This document shows, piece by piece, positions 47,357-60,720 of a stretch of DNA of 64,000 nt. Position 1 is the first letter of the stretch; the number at the start of each line of letters is the position of its first letter. The notes beneath the pieces were generated by a model. The model had not been told where the DNA came from, made no database searches, and saw only the letters and a list, made by a program, of their open reading frames with translations. The translations under genes and the position numbers were made by a program. The stretch comes from Branchinecta lynchi (Eukaryota; Arthropoda; Branchiopoda; Anostraca; Branchinectidae). The stretch is taken from NCBI GenBank assembly GCA_023053575.1, contig JAKZAP010000183.1:1-64000 (forward strand), written 5' to 3'.

Positions 47357-48950
47357 GACAGGCAGACAAACCAGACAGACAGACAGACACACAGACAGAC
47401 AGACAGTCAGTCAGTCAAGACAAACGGACGGACAGAGAGTCAGTCAAGACCGACAGACAGTCAGTCAAGACAGACAGAAAGTTACTAAAGACAGACAGAC
47501 CGACAGTCAGTCAAGACAGACAGACAGTCAGGCAGTCAGTCAATACAGACAGACAGTCAGGCAGTCAGTCAAGACAGACAGACAGAGAGACAAACAGACT
47601 GTTAAGACGGACAGTCAGACAGACACACAGAGAGACAGGCACGCAGACAGACAGACAGTTAGTCAAAACAGTCAGACAGTCAGTCACGACAAACAGACAG
47701 TCATATAGACAGTCAGTCTTGACAGACAGACAGTCAGTCAAGACAGACAGACAGTCAGGCAGTCAGTCAAGACAGACAGACAGTCAGGCAGTCAGTCAAG
47801 ACAGACAGACAGAGAGACAGACAGACTGTTAAGACGGACAGACAGACAGAAACACAGAGAGACAGGCACGCAGACAGACAGACAGTCAGTCAAGACAGAC
47901 AGACAGTCATTCAAGACAGACAGACCATCACTCAAGAGGGACAAACAGACAGTCAGTCAAGACAGACATACAGACAGACAGAGAGACAGACAGACTGTTA
48001 AGACGGAAAGACAGACAGACAGACGGAGAGACAGACAGACTGTTAAGACAGACAGACAGACAGACACACAGAGAGACAGGCACACAGACAGACAGACAGT
48101 CAGTCAAGACAGGCAGACAGTCAGTAAAGACAGACAAACAGTCAGTCAAGACAGACAGACAGACAAACATTCAGACAGACAGTCAGTCAGTCAAGACAGA
48201 CAGACAGACACTCAAGACAGACAGACAGTCAGTCAAGACAGACAGACAGACAGACAGACTGTTAAGACGGACAGACAGACAGACAGACAGACAAACATAC
48301 AGACAGACAGACAGACAGACAGACACACAGACGGAGAGACAGTCAGTCAAGCCAGACAGACAGTCAGTCAAGACAGACAGACAGTCAATAAAGACAGACA
48401 AACAGTCAGTCAAGACATACAGACAGACAAACATTCAGACAGACAGTCAGTCAGTCAAGACAGACAGACAGTCAGTCAAGACAGACAGACAGACAGGCAG
48501 TCAGGCTGTCAGTCAAGACAGACAGATAGACTGTTAAGACGGACAGACAGACAGACACACAGACAGATAGGTACACAGACAGACAGACAGTCAGCCAAGA
48601 CAGACGGACGGACAGACAGTCAGTCAAGACAGACAGACAGTCAGAAAGGACAGACAGACAGAGAGACAGTCAGTCAAGACCGACAGACAGTCAATCAAGA
48701 CAGACAGACAGACAGTCAGCCAAGAAAGACAGACAGTCAGTCAAGACAGACAGACAGTCAATCAAGACAGACAGACAGTCAGTCAAGAAAGACAGACAGT
48801 CAGTCAAGAAAGACAGACAGTCAGTCAAGACAGACAGGCAGTCAGATACATCAAAATCAAAATATCAGTCAAGACAGACAGGCAGACAAACCAGACAGAC
48901 AGACAGACACACAGACAGACAGACAGTCAGTCAGTCAAGACAAACAGACG

Positions 48951-48967
48951 GACAGAGACTCTCTGTC
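48951..48967. other. Satellite strand-switch point
   Basis: GACAGAGA (48951-48958), one C (48959), then TCTCTGTC (48960-48967) is a perfect 8-bp inverted repeat. Left of it every satellite unit is CAGA/CAGT type; right of it every unit is the reverse complement to the end of the window. The flanking arms are not an immediate mirror copy beyond the short palindrome. Confidence 0.92.
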
Positions 48968-51070
48968 TGTCTGTCTTGACTGACTCTCTGTCTGTCTGTC
49001 TTGAAAGACTCTCTGTCAGTCTGTCTTGACTGACTGTCTGTCTGTCTTGACTAACTGTCTGTCTGTCTAGACTGACTCTCTGACTGTCTGTCTTGACTGA
49101 CTGTCTGTCTGTCTGACTTGACTGACTGTCTGTCTGTCAGTCTTGACTGACTGTCTGTCTGTCTTGACTGACTGACTGTCTATCTGTCTTGACTGACTGA
49201 CTGACTGACTGTCCGTCTGTCTTGACTAACTCTCTGTCTGTCTGTCTTGACTGACTGTATGTCTGTCTGTCTGTCTTGACTAACTGTCTGTCTGTCTTGA
49301 CTGACTGACTGACTGTCTGTCAGTCTTTCTTGACTGAATGTCTTTCCGTCTTGACTGACTGACTTTATGTCTGTCTGTCTGTCTTGACTGACTGACTGTG
49401 TGTCTGTCTTGACTGACTGTCTGTCTGTCTGTCTGTCTTGACTGACTGTCTGTCTGTCGTCTTTTTGTCTGTCTTGACTGACTGTCTGTCTGTCTGTCTG
49501 TCTTGACTGACTGTCTGTCTTGACTGACTGTCTGTTTTGACTGACTGTCTGTCTGGCTGTCAGTCTTGACTGACTGTATGTCTGTCTTGACTAACTGTCT
49601 GTCTGTCTTGACTGACTGACTGACTCACTGTCTGTCTGTCTTGACTGACTGTCTGTCTGTCTGTCTGTCTTGACTGACTGTCTGTCTGTCTGTCTGTCTT
49701 GACTGACTGTCTGTCTGTCTTGACTAACTGTCTGTCTATCTTGACTGACTATCTGTCTGTATGGCTTGACTGACTGTCTGTCTGTATGGCTTGACTGACT
49801 GTCTGTCTGTCTGTCTGTCTTGACTGACTGTCTGTCTGTCTGTCTGTCTTGACTGACTCTCTGTCAGTCTTTCTTGACTGAATGTCTTCCGGTCTTGACT
49901 GACTGACTGACTGTCTGTCAGTCTTTCTTGAGTGAATGTCTTTCTGTCTTGACTGACTGACTTGCTGTCTGTCTATCTGCCTTGACTGACTGTCCTTGTG
50001 TCTGTCTTGACTGACTGACTGACTGTCTTCTGTCTGTCTTTACTGACTGACTGACTGTCTTCTGTCTGTCTTTACTGACTGTCTGTCTGTCTGTCTGTCT
50101 TGACTGACTGTCTGTCTGTCTTGAGTGTCTGTCTGTCTGTCTTGAATGACTGACTGTCTGTCTGAATGTTTGTCTGTCTGTCTGTCTTGACTGACTGTTT
50201 GTCTGTCTTTACTGACTGTCTGTCTGTCTTGACTGACTGTCTGTCTGTCTTGACTGACTGTCTTTCTGTCTGTGTGCCTGTCTCTCTGTGTGTCTGTCTG
50301 TCTGTCTGTCTTAACAGTCTGTCTGTCTCTCTGTCTGTCTGTCTGTCTTTCCGTCTTAACAGTCTGTCTGTCTCTCTGTCTGTCTGTCTGTCTGTCTTGA
50401 CTAACTGTCTGTTTGTCCCTCTTGAGTGACTGTCTGTCTGTCTTGAATGACTGTCTGTCTGTCTTGACTGACTGTCTGTCTGTCTGCGTGCCTGTCTCTC
50501 TGTGTGTCTGTCTGTCTGTCCGTCTTAACAGTCTGTCTGTCTCTCTGTCTGTTTGTCTTGACTGACTGCCTGACTGTCTGTCTGTCTTGACTGACTGCCT
50601 GACTGTCTGTCTGTCTCGACTGACTGCCTGACTGTCTGTCTGTCTTGACTGACTGTCTGTCTATCTTGAGTGTCTGTCTGTCTGTCTTGACTGACTGACT
50701 GTCTGTCTGAATGTCTGTATGTCTTGACTGAATGTTTGTCTGTCTTTACTGACTGTCTTCACTGACTGTCTGTCTGTCTTGAATGACTGATTGTCTGTCT
50801 GAATGTCTGTATGTCTTGACTGAATGTTTGTCTGTCTTCACTGACTGTCTGTCTGTCTTGACTGACTGTCTGTCTGTCAAGACTGACTGTCTATATGACT
50901 GTCTGTTTGTCGTGACTGACTGTCTGACTGTTTTGACTAACTGTCTGTCTGTCTGCGTGCCTGTCTCTCTGTGTGTCTGTCTGACTGTCCGTCTTAACAG
51001 TCTGTCTGTCTTGACTGACTGCCTGACTGTCTGTCTGTATTGACTGACTGCCTGACTGTCTGTCTGTCTT
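48961..51070 (-). repeat. Higher-order repeat copy, 9.66 kb period (left copy)
   Basis: The first 300 bases right of the switch match 58621 onward at exactly 9660 bp (for example TTGAAAGACT at 49001 and 58661). Indels then shift the offset to 9651 and 9632. Confidence 0.85.
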
Positions 51071-54000
51071 GACTGACTGTCGGTCTGTCTGTCTTTAGTA
51101 ACTTTCTGTCTGTCTTGACTGACTGTCTGTCGGTCTTGACTGACTCTCTGTCCGTCTGTTTGTCTTGACTGACTGACTGTCTGTGTCTGTGTGTCTGTCT
51201 GTCTGTCTGGTTTGTCTGCCTGTCTGTCTTGACGGATATTTTGATTTTGATGTATCTGACTGCCTGTCTGTCTTGACTGACTGTCTGTCTTTCTTGACTG
51301 ACTGTCTGTCTTTCTTGACTGACTGTCTGTCTGTCTTGATTGACTGTCTGTCTGTCTTGACTGACTGTCTGTCTTTCTTGGCTGACTGTCTGTCTGTCTG
51401 TCTTGATTAACTGTCTATCGGTCTTGACTGACTGTCTCTCTGTCTGTCTGTCCTTTCTGACTGTCTGTCTGTCTTGACTGACTGTCTGTCTGTCTTGACT
51501 GACTGACTGTCTGTCTGAATGTTTGTCTGTCTGTATGTCTTGACTGACTGTTTGTCTGTCTTTATTGACTGTCTGTCTGTCTTGACTGACTGTCTGTCTG
51601 TCTTTCCGTCTGTCTGTCTGTATGTTTGTCTGTCTGTCTGTCTGTCTGTTCGTCTTAACAGTCTATCTGTCTGTCTGTCTGTCTTGACTGACTGTCTGTC
51701 TGTCTTGAGTGTCTGTCTGTCTGTCTTGACTGACTGACTGTTTGTCTGTCTGTCTGTCTTGACTGACTGTTTGTCTGTCTTTACTGACTGTCTGTCTGTC
51801 TTGACTGACTGTCTGTCTTGACTGACTGACTTTCTGTCTATCTGTCTGACTGACTGTTTGTTTGTCTTGACTGACTGCCTGACAGTCTGTCTGTCTCGAC
51901 TGACCGCCTGACTGTCTGTCTGTCTTGACTGACTGTCTGTCTATCTTGAGTGTCTGTCTGTCTGTCTTGACTGACTGTCTGTCTGTCTTGAGTGTCTGTC
52001 TGTCTGTCTTGACTGACTGACTGTCTGTCTGAATGTTTGTCTGTCTGTCTGTCTTGACTGACTGTTTGTCTGTCTTTACTGACTGTCTGTCTGTCTTGAG
52101 TTTCTGTCTGTATGTCTTGACTGTCTGACTGTCTGTCTGAATGTTTGTCTGTCTGTCTGTCTTGACTGACTGTTTGTCTGTCTTTACTGACTGTCTGTCT
52201 GTCTTGACTGACTGTCTGTCTGTCTTGACTGACTGTCTGTCTGTCTTGACTGACTGTCTGTCTGTCTTGACTGACTTTCTGTCTGTCTTGACTGACATTC
52301 TGTCTGTTTTGACTGACTGCCTGACTGTCTGTCTGTCTCGACTGACTGCCTGACTGTTTGTCTTGACTGACTGCCTGACTGTCTGTCTGTCTTGACTGAC
52401 TGCCTGACTGTCTGTCTGTCTTGACTGACTGCCTGACTGTCTGTCTGTCTCGACTGACTGCCTGACTGTCTGTCTGTCTTGACTGACTGTCTGTCTATCT
52501 GGAGTGTCTGTCTGTCTGTCTTGACTGACTGTCTGTCTGTCTTGATTGTCTGTCTGTCTGTCTTGACTGACTGACTGACTGTCTGAATGTTTGTCTGTCT
52601 GTCTGTCTTGACTGACTGTTTGTCTGTCTTTACTGACTGTCTGTCTGTCTTGAGTTTCTGTCTGTATGTGTTTGTCTGTCTGTCTGTCTTGACTGACTGT
52701 TTGTCTGTCTTTACTGACTGTCTGTCTGTCTTGACTGACTGTCTGTCTGTCTTGACTTACTGTCTGTCTGTCTTGACTGACTGTCTGTCTGTCTTGACTG
52801 ACTTTCTGTCTGTTTTGACTGACTGCCTGACTGTCTGTCTGTCTCGACTGACTGCCTGACTGTTTGTCTTGACTGACTGCCTGACTGTCTGTCTGTCTTG
52901 ACTGACTGCCTGACTGTCTGTCTGTCTCGACTGACTGCCTGACTGTCTGTCTGTCTTGACTGACTGTCTGTCTATCTTGAGTTTCTGTCTGTCTGTCTTG
53001 ACTGACTGTCTGTCTGTCTTGAGTGTCTGTCTGTCTGTCTTGACTGACTGACTGTCTATCTTGAGTGTCTGTCTGTCTGTCTTGACTGACTGTTTGTCTG
53101 TCTTTACTGACTGTCTGTCTGTCCTGACTGACTGTCTGTCTGTCTTGACTGACTTTCTGTCTGTCTTGACTGACTTTCTGTCTGTCTTGACTGACTGTCT
53201 GTCTGTGGTGACTGACTGTCTGTCTTGACTGACTGACTGTCTGTCTTGACTGACTGACTTTTTGTCTGTCTGTCTGACTGACTGTTTGTTTGTCTTGACT
53301 GACTACCTGATTGTCTGTCTGTCTTGACTGACTGCCTGACTGTCTGTCTGTCTCGACTGACTGCCTGACTGTCTGTCTGTCTTGACTGACTGTCTGTCTG
53401 TCTTGAGTGTCTGTCTGTCTGTCTTGACTGACTGACTGTCTATCTTGAGTGTCTGTCTGTCTGTCTTGACTGACTGTCTGTCTGTCTTGACTGACTGTCT
53501 GTCTGTCTTGACTGACTGTCTGTCTGTCTTGACTGACTGTCTGTCTGTCTTGACTGACTTTCTGTCTATCTCTCTGTCTTGACTGACTGTCTGTCTGTCT
53601 CTCTGTCCTGACTGACTGTCTGTCCGTCTGTCTGTATTGACTGACTGTCTGTCTGTCTATGTGCCTGTCTGTCTGTGTGACTGTCTGTCTGTCTGTCTGT
53701 CCGTCTTAACAGTCTGTCTGTCTGTCTGTCTGTCTTGCCTGACTGACTGTCTGTCTGAATGTCTGTATGTCTTGACTGAATGTTTGTCTGTCTTCACTGA
53801 CTGTCTGTGTGTCTTGACTGACTGTCTGTCTGTCTTGACTGACTGTCTGTCTGTCTTGTCTGACTGTCTATCTGTCTTGTCTGACTGTCTATCTGACTGC
53901 CTGTTTGTCGTGACTGGCTATCTGACTGTTTTGACTGACTGTCGGTCGGGCTGTCTTGACTGACTGTCGGTCTGTCTGTTTTGAGTGACTTTCTGTCTGT

Positions 54001-54393
54001 CTTGACTGACTGTCTGTCGGTCTTGACTGACTCTCTCTCCGTCTGTTTGTCTTGACTGACTGACTGTCTGTCTGCCTGTCTGTCTTGACTAACTGTTTGT
54101 CTGTCTTGACTGACTGACTGACTGTATGTCTGTCTGTCTTCACTGACTGACTGAATGTCTGTCTGTATGTCTTGACTGACTGTCCGTCTATCTGACTTGA
54201 CTGACAGTCTTTCTGTCTTGACTGACTGGCTGTCTGTCTGTCTTGACTGACTGACTGTCTGTCTGTCTTGACTGACTGTTTGACTGTCTAACTTGACTGA
54301 CTGTCTGTCTGTCTTTGTGTCTTGTCTGACTGTCTGTCTTTGTTGACAGACTGTCTGTCTGTCTTCACTGACTCTCTGTCTATCTGTCTTGAC

Positions 54394-55900
54394 CTACTGT
54401 CTGTCTGTCTGTCTTGACAGACTGTCTTCTGTCTGTCTTGACTGACTGTCTGTCTGTCTGTCTTGACTTACTCTCTGTCTGTCTGTCTTGACTGACTCTC
54501 TGTCTGTCTGTCTTGACTGACTCTCTGTTTGTCTGTCTTGACAGACTCTCTCTCTGTAGTCTTGACTAACTGTCTTTCTGTCTGTATGTCTTGACTGTCT
54601 GTCTGTCTGTCTGTCTGCCTTTCTGACTTGACTGTCCGTCTGTCTGACTGTCTGTCTGTCTGACTGTCTGGTTGTCTTGACTGACTGTATGTCTGTTTGT
54701 CTTGACTGACTGTCTGTCTTTCCATCTGTCTGTCTTGACTGACTGACTCTCTGTCTGACTTGACTGACTATCTTTCTGTCTTGACTGACTGACTTGCTGT
54801 CTGTCTGTCTTGACTGACTGTTTGTTTGTCTGTCTTGACTGACTCTCTGTCTGTCTGTCTTGACTGACTCTCTGTTTGTCTGTATTGACAGACTCTCTCT
54901 CTGTCTGTCTTGACTAACTGTCTTTCTGTCTGTATGTCTTGACTGTCTGTCTGTCTGCCTTTCTGACTTGACTTTCCGTCTGTCTGACTGTCTGTCTGTC
55001 TGACTGTATGGTTGTCTTGACTGACTGTATGTCTGTTTGTCTTGACTGACTGTCTGTCTTTCCATCTGTCTGTCTTGACTGACTGACTCTCTGTCTGACT
55101 TGACTGACTGTCTTTCTGTCTTGACTGACTGACTTCCTGTCTGTCTGTCTTGACTGACTGTTTGTCTTTCCATCTGACTGTCTTGACTGACTGCTTGTAT
55201 GTCTGACTTGAATGACTGTCTTTCTGTCTGTCTTGACTGACTGTCTGTCTGTCTGTCTGTCTTGACTGACTGTCTTGACTGACTGTCTCTCTGTCTTGCC
55301 TGACTGTCTGTCTGTCTGTCTGTCTTGACTGACTGTCTGTCTGTATTGCCTGACTGTCTGTCTGTCTTGACTAACTCTCTGTCTATCTTGATTAACTCTC
55401 TGTCTGTCTGTCTGTCATGACTGACTGTATGTATGTCTGTCTGTCTTGACTAACTGTCTGTCTGTCTTGACTGACTGACTGACTGTCTGTCAGTCTTTCT
55501 TGAGTGAATGTCTTTCTGTCTTGACTGACTGACTTGCTGGTTGTCTGTCTGTCTTGACTGACTGTCTTTGTGTCTGTCTTGACTGACTGTCTGTCTGTCT
55601 GACCTGACTAACTGTCTGTCTGTCTTGACTGACTTGTCTTGACTAACTGTCTGTCTGTCTTGACTGACTTACTGTCTATCTTGACTGACTATCTGTCTGT
55701 ATGGCTTGATTGACTATCTGTCTGTATGGCTTGACTGACTGTCTGTCTGTCTGTGTGTCTGTCTTGACTGACTGTCTGTCTGTCTTGACTAACTGTCTGT
55801 CTATCTTGACTGACTATCTGTCTGTATGGCTTGACTGACTATCTGTCTGTATGGCTTGACTGACTGTCTGTCTGTCTGACTTGACTGACTGTCTGACCTG
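54394..55900 (-). repeat. Higher-order repeat copy, about 8.25 kb period (left copy)
   Basis: Matches about 62636-64000. TCTCTGTAGT at 54551 aligns with 62814 (offset 8263), and a GACTTGTCTTGAC variant near 55631 aligns near 63881 (offset 8250). Confidence 0.8.
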
Positions 55901-58620
55901 AGTGGCTTGCTGTCTGTCTTGTTGTCTGTCTCGACTGACTGTCTGTCTGTCTGTCTGTATTGACTGACTGTCTGTCTGTATGTCTGACTGGAATGACTGT
56001 CTTTCTGTCTTAACTGACTGACTTGCTGTCTGTCTGTCTGTCTGTCTGTCTTGACTGACTGTCTGTCTGTCTGTTTTGACTGACTGTCTGTCTGTCTGTC
56101 TTGACTGACTGTCTGTCTGTCGGTCTTGACTGACTGTCTGTCTGTCTGTCTGTCTTGACTGACTGTCTGTCTGTCTTGCCTGACTGTCTGTCTTTCTTGA
56201 CTAACTCTCTGTCTATCTTGACTAACTCTCTGTCTGTCTGTCTGTCATGACTGACTGTATGTATGTCTGTCTGTCTTCACTGACTGTCTGTCTGTCTTGA
56301 CTGACTGTCTGTCTGTCTAGACTGACTGTCTATCTGACTGTCTGTTTGTCGTGACTGACTATCTGACTGTTTTGACTGACTGTCGGTCGGTCTGTCTTGA
56401 CTGACTGTCGGTCTGTCTGTCTTGAGTGACTTTCTGTCTGTCTTGTCTGTCTGTCTGTCGGTCTTGACTGACTGTCTGTCCGTCTGTTTGTCTTGTCTGA
56501 CTGACTGTCTGTCTGTCTGTGTGTCTGTCTGTCTGTCTGTCTGTCTTGTCTGTCTGTCTGTCAGTCTTGACTGATATTTTGATTTTGATGTATCTGACTG
56601 CCTGTCTGTCTTGACTGACTGTCTGTCTTTCTTGACTGACTGTCTGTCTGTCTTGATTGACTGTCTGTCTGTCTTGATTGACTGTCTGTCTTTCTTGGCT
56701 GACTGTCTGTCTTTCTTGATTGACTGTCTGTCGGTCTTGACTGACTGTCTCTCTGTCTGTCTGTCCTTTCTGACTGTCTGTCTGTCTTGGCTGACTATCT
56801 GTCTGTCTGTGTACCTATCTGTCTGTGTGTCTGTCTGTCTGTCTGTCTGTCTTGACTGACTGATTGACTGTCTGTCTGTCTGTCTTGACTGACTGCCTGT
56901 CTGTCTTGACTAACTGTCTGTCTATCTTGACTGACTGTCTGTCTCTTTGGCTTGACTGACTGTCTGTCTGTCTGTCTCGACTGACTCTCTGTCTGTCTGT
57001 CTGTCTTGACTAACTCTCTGTTTGTCTGTCTTGAATGACTGTATGTCTGTCTGTCTGTCTTGACGGACTGACTGACTGTCTGTCAGTCTTTCTTGACTGA
57101 ATGTCTTTCTGTATTGACTGACTGACTTGCTGCTAGTCTGTTTGTCTTGAGTGACTGTCTGTGTGTCCTGTCTGTCTGTCTTGACTGACTCTCTTTCTGT
57201 CTGTCTTGACTGACTCTCTGTCTGTCTGTCTTGACTGACTGTCTGTCTGTCTGTCTTGACTGACTGTCTGTCTGTCTGTTTGTCTTGACTAACTGTATGT
57301 CTGTCTGTCTGTCTTGACTGACTGACTGTCTGTCTTGACTGACTGACTGTCTGTCTTGACTGACTGACTGTCTGTCTTGACTGACTGACTTTCTGTCTTG
57401 ACTGACTGTCTGTCTGTCTGTCTGTCTTGACTGACTGTCTGTGTGTCCTGTCTGTCTTTCTTGACTGACTCTCTGTCTGTCTGTCTAGACTGACTCTCTG
57501 TCTGTCTGTCTTGACTGACTCTCTGTCTGTCTGTCTTGACTGACTCTCTGTCTGTCTGTCTTGACTGACTCTCTGTCTGTCTGTCTGTCTTGACTAACTG
57601 TATATCTGTCTGTCTGTCCGTCTTGACTGACTGACTGTCTGTCTGCCTGTCTGTCTTGACTAACTGTTTGTCTGTCTTGACTGACTGACTGACTGTCTGT
57701 CTGTCTGTCTTTACTGACTGACTGAATGTCTGTCTGTCTGTCTTGACTGACTGTCCGTCTATCTGACTTGACTGACAGTCTTTCTGTCTTGACTGACTGG
57801 CTGTCTGTCTGTCTTGACTGACTGACTGTCTGTCTGTCTTGACTGACTGTTTGACTGTCTAACTTGACTGACTGTCTGTCTGTCTTTGTGTCTTGTCTGA
57901 CTGTCTGTCTTTGTTGACCGACTGTCTGTCTGTATTCACTGACTCTCTGTCTATCTGTCTTGACCGACTGTCTGTCTGTCTGTCTTGAATGACTGTCTGT
58001 CTGTCTGTCTTGACTTCTGTTTGTCTTTCCGTCTGTCTCTCTTGACTGACTGTCTGTCTCTCTGTGTGTCTTGTCTGACTGTCTGTCTTGACTGCCTGTG
58101 TGTCTGTCGGTGACTGACTGTCTGTCTGTCTGTCTTGACTGAATCTCTGTCTGATTGTCTTGACTGTCTGTCTGTCTTGACTGACTGTCTGTCTGTCTGC
58201 CTTGACTGACTGTCTGTCTGTTTTGACTTACTGTCTGTCTGTCTGTCTTGAATGTCTGTCTGTCTTGACTGACTCTCTATCTGTCTGTCTTGACTGACTG
58301 CATGTCTGTCTGTCTGTCTTGACTAACTGTCTGTCTGTCTTGACTGACTGGCTGTCTATCTTGACTGACGGTCTGTCTATCTTGACTGACTGTCTGTCTG
58401 TCTATCCTGACTGACTGTCTGTCTTTCCGTCTCTCTGTCTTGACTGGCTGCCTGTCTCTCTTTGTGTCTTGTCTGACTGTCTGTCTGGTTTGACCGACTG
58501 TCTGTCTGTCTTCACTGACTCTCTGTCTATCTGTCTTGACTAAGTGTCTGTCTGTCTGTCTTGAATGTCTCTCTGTCTGTTTGTCTTGACTGACTCTCTG
58601 TCTGTCTGTCTTGACTAACT

Positions 58621-60720
58621 CTCTGTCTGTCTGTCTTGACTGACTCTCTGTCTGTCTGTCTTGAAAGACTCTCTGTCAGTCTGTCTTGACTGACTGTCTG
58701 TCTGTCTTGACTAACTGTCTGTCTGTCTAGACTGACTCTCTGACTGTCTGTCTTGACTGACTGTCTGTCTGTCTGACTTGACTGACTGTCTGTCTGTCAG
58801 TCTTGACTGACTGTCTGTCTGTCTTGACTGACTGACTGTCTATCTGTCTTGACTGACTGACTGACTGACTGTCCGTCTGTCTTGACTAACTCTCTGTCTG
58901 TCTGTCTTGACTGACTGTATGTCTGTCTGTCTGTCTTGACTAACTGTCTGTCTGTCTTTCTTGACTGAATGTCTTTCTGTCTTGACTGACTGACTTTATG
59001 TCTGTCTATCTATCTTGACTGACTGACTGTGTGTCTGTCTTGACTGACTGTCTGTCTGTCTGTCTGTCTTGACTGACTGTCTGTCTGTCGTCTTTTTGTC
59101 TGTCTTGACTGACTGTCTGTCTGTCTGTCTGTCTTGACTGACTGTCTGTCTTGACTGACTGTCTGTTTTGACTGACTGTCTGTCTGGCTGTCAGTCTTGA
59201 CTGACTGTATGTCTGTCTTGACTAACTGTCTGTCTGTCTTGACTGACTGACTGACTCACTGTCTGTCTATCTTGACTGACTGTCTGTCTGTCTGTCTGTC
59301 TTGACTGACTGTCTGTCTGTCTGTCTGTCTTGTCTGACTGTCTGTCTGTCTTGACTAACTGTCTGTCTATCTTGACTGACTATCTGTCTGTATGGCTTGA
59401 CTGACCGTCTGTCTGTATGGCTTGACTGACTGTCTGTCTGTCTGTCTGTCTTGACTGACTGTCTGTCTGTCTGTCTGTCTTGACTGACTCTCTGTCAGTC
59501 TTTCTTGACTGAATGTCTTCCGGTCTTGACTGACTGACTGACTGTCTGTCAGTCTTTCTTGAGTGAATGTCTTTCTGTCTTGACTGACTGACTTGCTGTC
59601 TGTCTATCTGCCTTGACTGACTGTCCTTGTGTCTGTCTTGACTGACTGACTGACTGCCTTCTGTCTGTCTTTACTGACTGACTGACTGTCTTCTGTCTGT
59701 CTTTACTGACTGTCTGTCTGTCTGTCTGTCTTGACTGACTGTCTGTCTGTCTTGAGTGTCTGTCTGTCTGTCTTGAATGACTGACTGTCTGTCTGAATGT
59801 TTGTCTGTCTGTCTGTCTTGACTGACTGTTTGTCTGTCTTTACTGACTGTCTGTCTGTCTTGACTGACTGTCTTTCTGTCTGTGTGCCTGTCTCTCTGTG
59901 TGTCTGTCTGTCTTAACAGTCTGTCTGTCTCTCTGTCTGTCTGTCTGTCTTTCCGTCTTAACAGTCTGTCTGTCTCTCTGTCTGTCTGTCTGTCTGTCTT
60001 GACTAACTGTCTGTTTGTCCCTCTTGAGTGACTGTCTGTCTGTCTTGAATGACTGTCTGTCTGTCTTGACTGACTGTCTGTCTGTCTGCGTGCCTGTCTC
60101 TCTGTGTGTCTGTCTGTCTGTCCGTCTTAACAGTCTGTCTGTCTCTCTGTCTGTTTGTCTTGACTGACTGCCTGACTGTCTGTCTGTCTTGACTGACTGC
60201 CTGACTGTCTGTCTGTCTCGACTGACTGCCTGACTGTCTGTCTGTCTTGACTGACTGTCTGTCTATCTTGAGTGTCTGTCCGTCTGTCTTGACTGACTGA
60301 CTGTCTGTCTGAATGTCTGTATGTCTTGAATGAATGTTTGTCTGTCTTTACTGACTGTCTGTCTGTCTGTCTTGACTGACTGTCTGTCTGACTGTCTGTC
60401 TGACTGTCTTCACTGACTGTCTGTCTGTCTTGAATGACTGATTGTCTGTCTGAATGTCTGTATGTCTTGACTGAATGTTTGTCTGTCTTCACTGACTGTC
60501 TGTCTGTCTTGACTGACTGTCTGTCTGTCAAGACTGACTGTCTATATGACTGGCTGTTTGTCGTGACTGACTGTCTGACTGTTTTGACTAACTGTCTGTC
60601 TGTCTGCGTGCCTGTCTCTCTGTGTGTCTGTCTGACTGTCCGTCTTAACAGTCTGTCTGTATTGACTGACTGCCTGACTGTCTGTCTGTCTTGACAGACT
60701 GTCGGTCTGTCTGTCTTTAG
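58621..60720 (-). repeat. Higher-order repeat copy, 9.66 kb period (right copy)
   Basis: Partner of 48961-51070, with a deletion near 58958 relative to 49300. Variants such as CTTTTTGTC (49453 and 59093) and GTCTATATGAC (about 50890 and 60540) are in the same order. Confidence 0.85.

Larger units (their letters stand above)
34848..48958 (+). repeat. CAGT/CAAG/ACAG satellite array, block 3
   Basis: Same orientation as blocks 1 and 2. It carries two extra non-tetranucleotide markers: the ACGAACTCGGATCC segment (seven copies) and the AT-rich GATACATC segment (five copies). From about 41.5 kb the array also gains GAGAGACAGGCACGCAG variants and shows recent large tandem duplications. Open frames such as 39545-40087 are low-complexity. 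Confidence 0.97.

Noticed and set aside
48900..49100. Large perfect palindrome at the strand switch
   Set aside because: Only eight bases each side mirror exactly; beyond that the variant order differs, so it is opposite-orientation satellite, not a simple hairpin duplicate.
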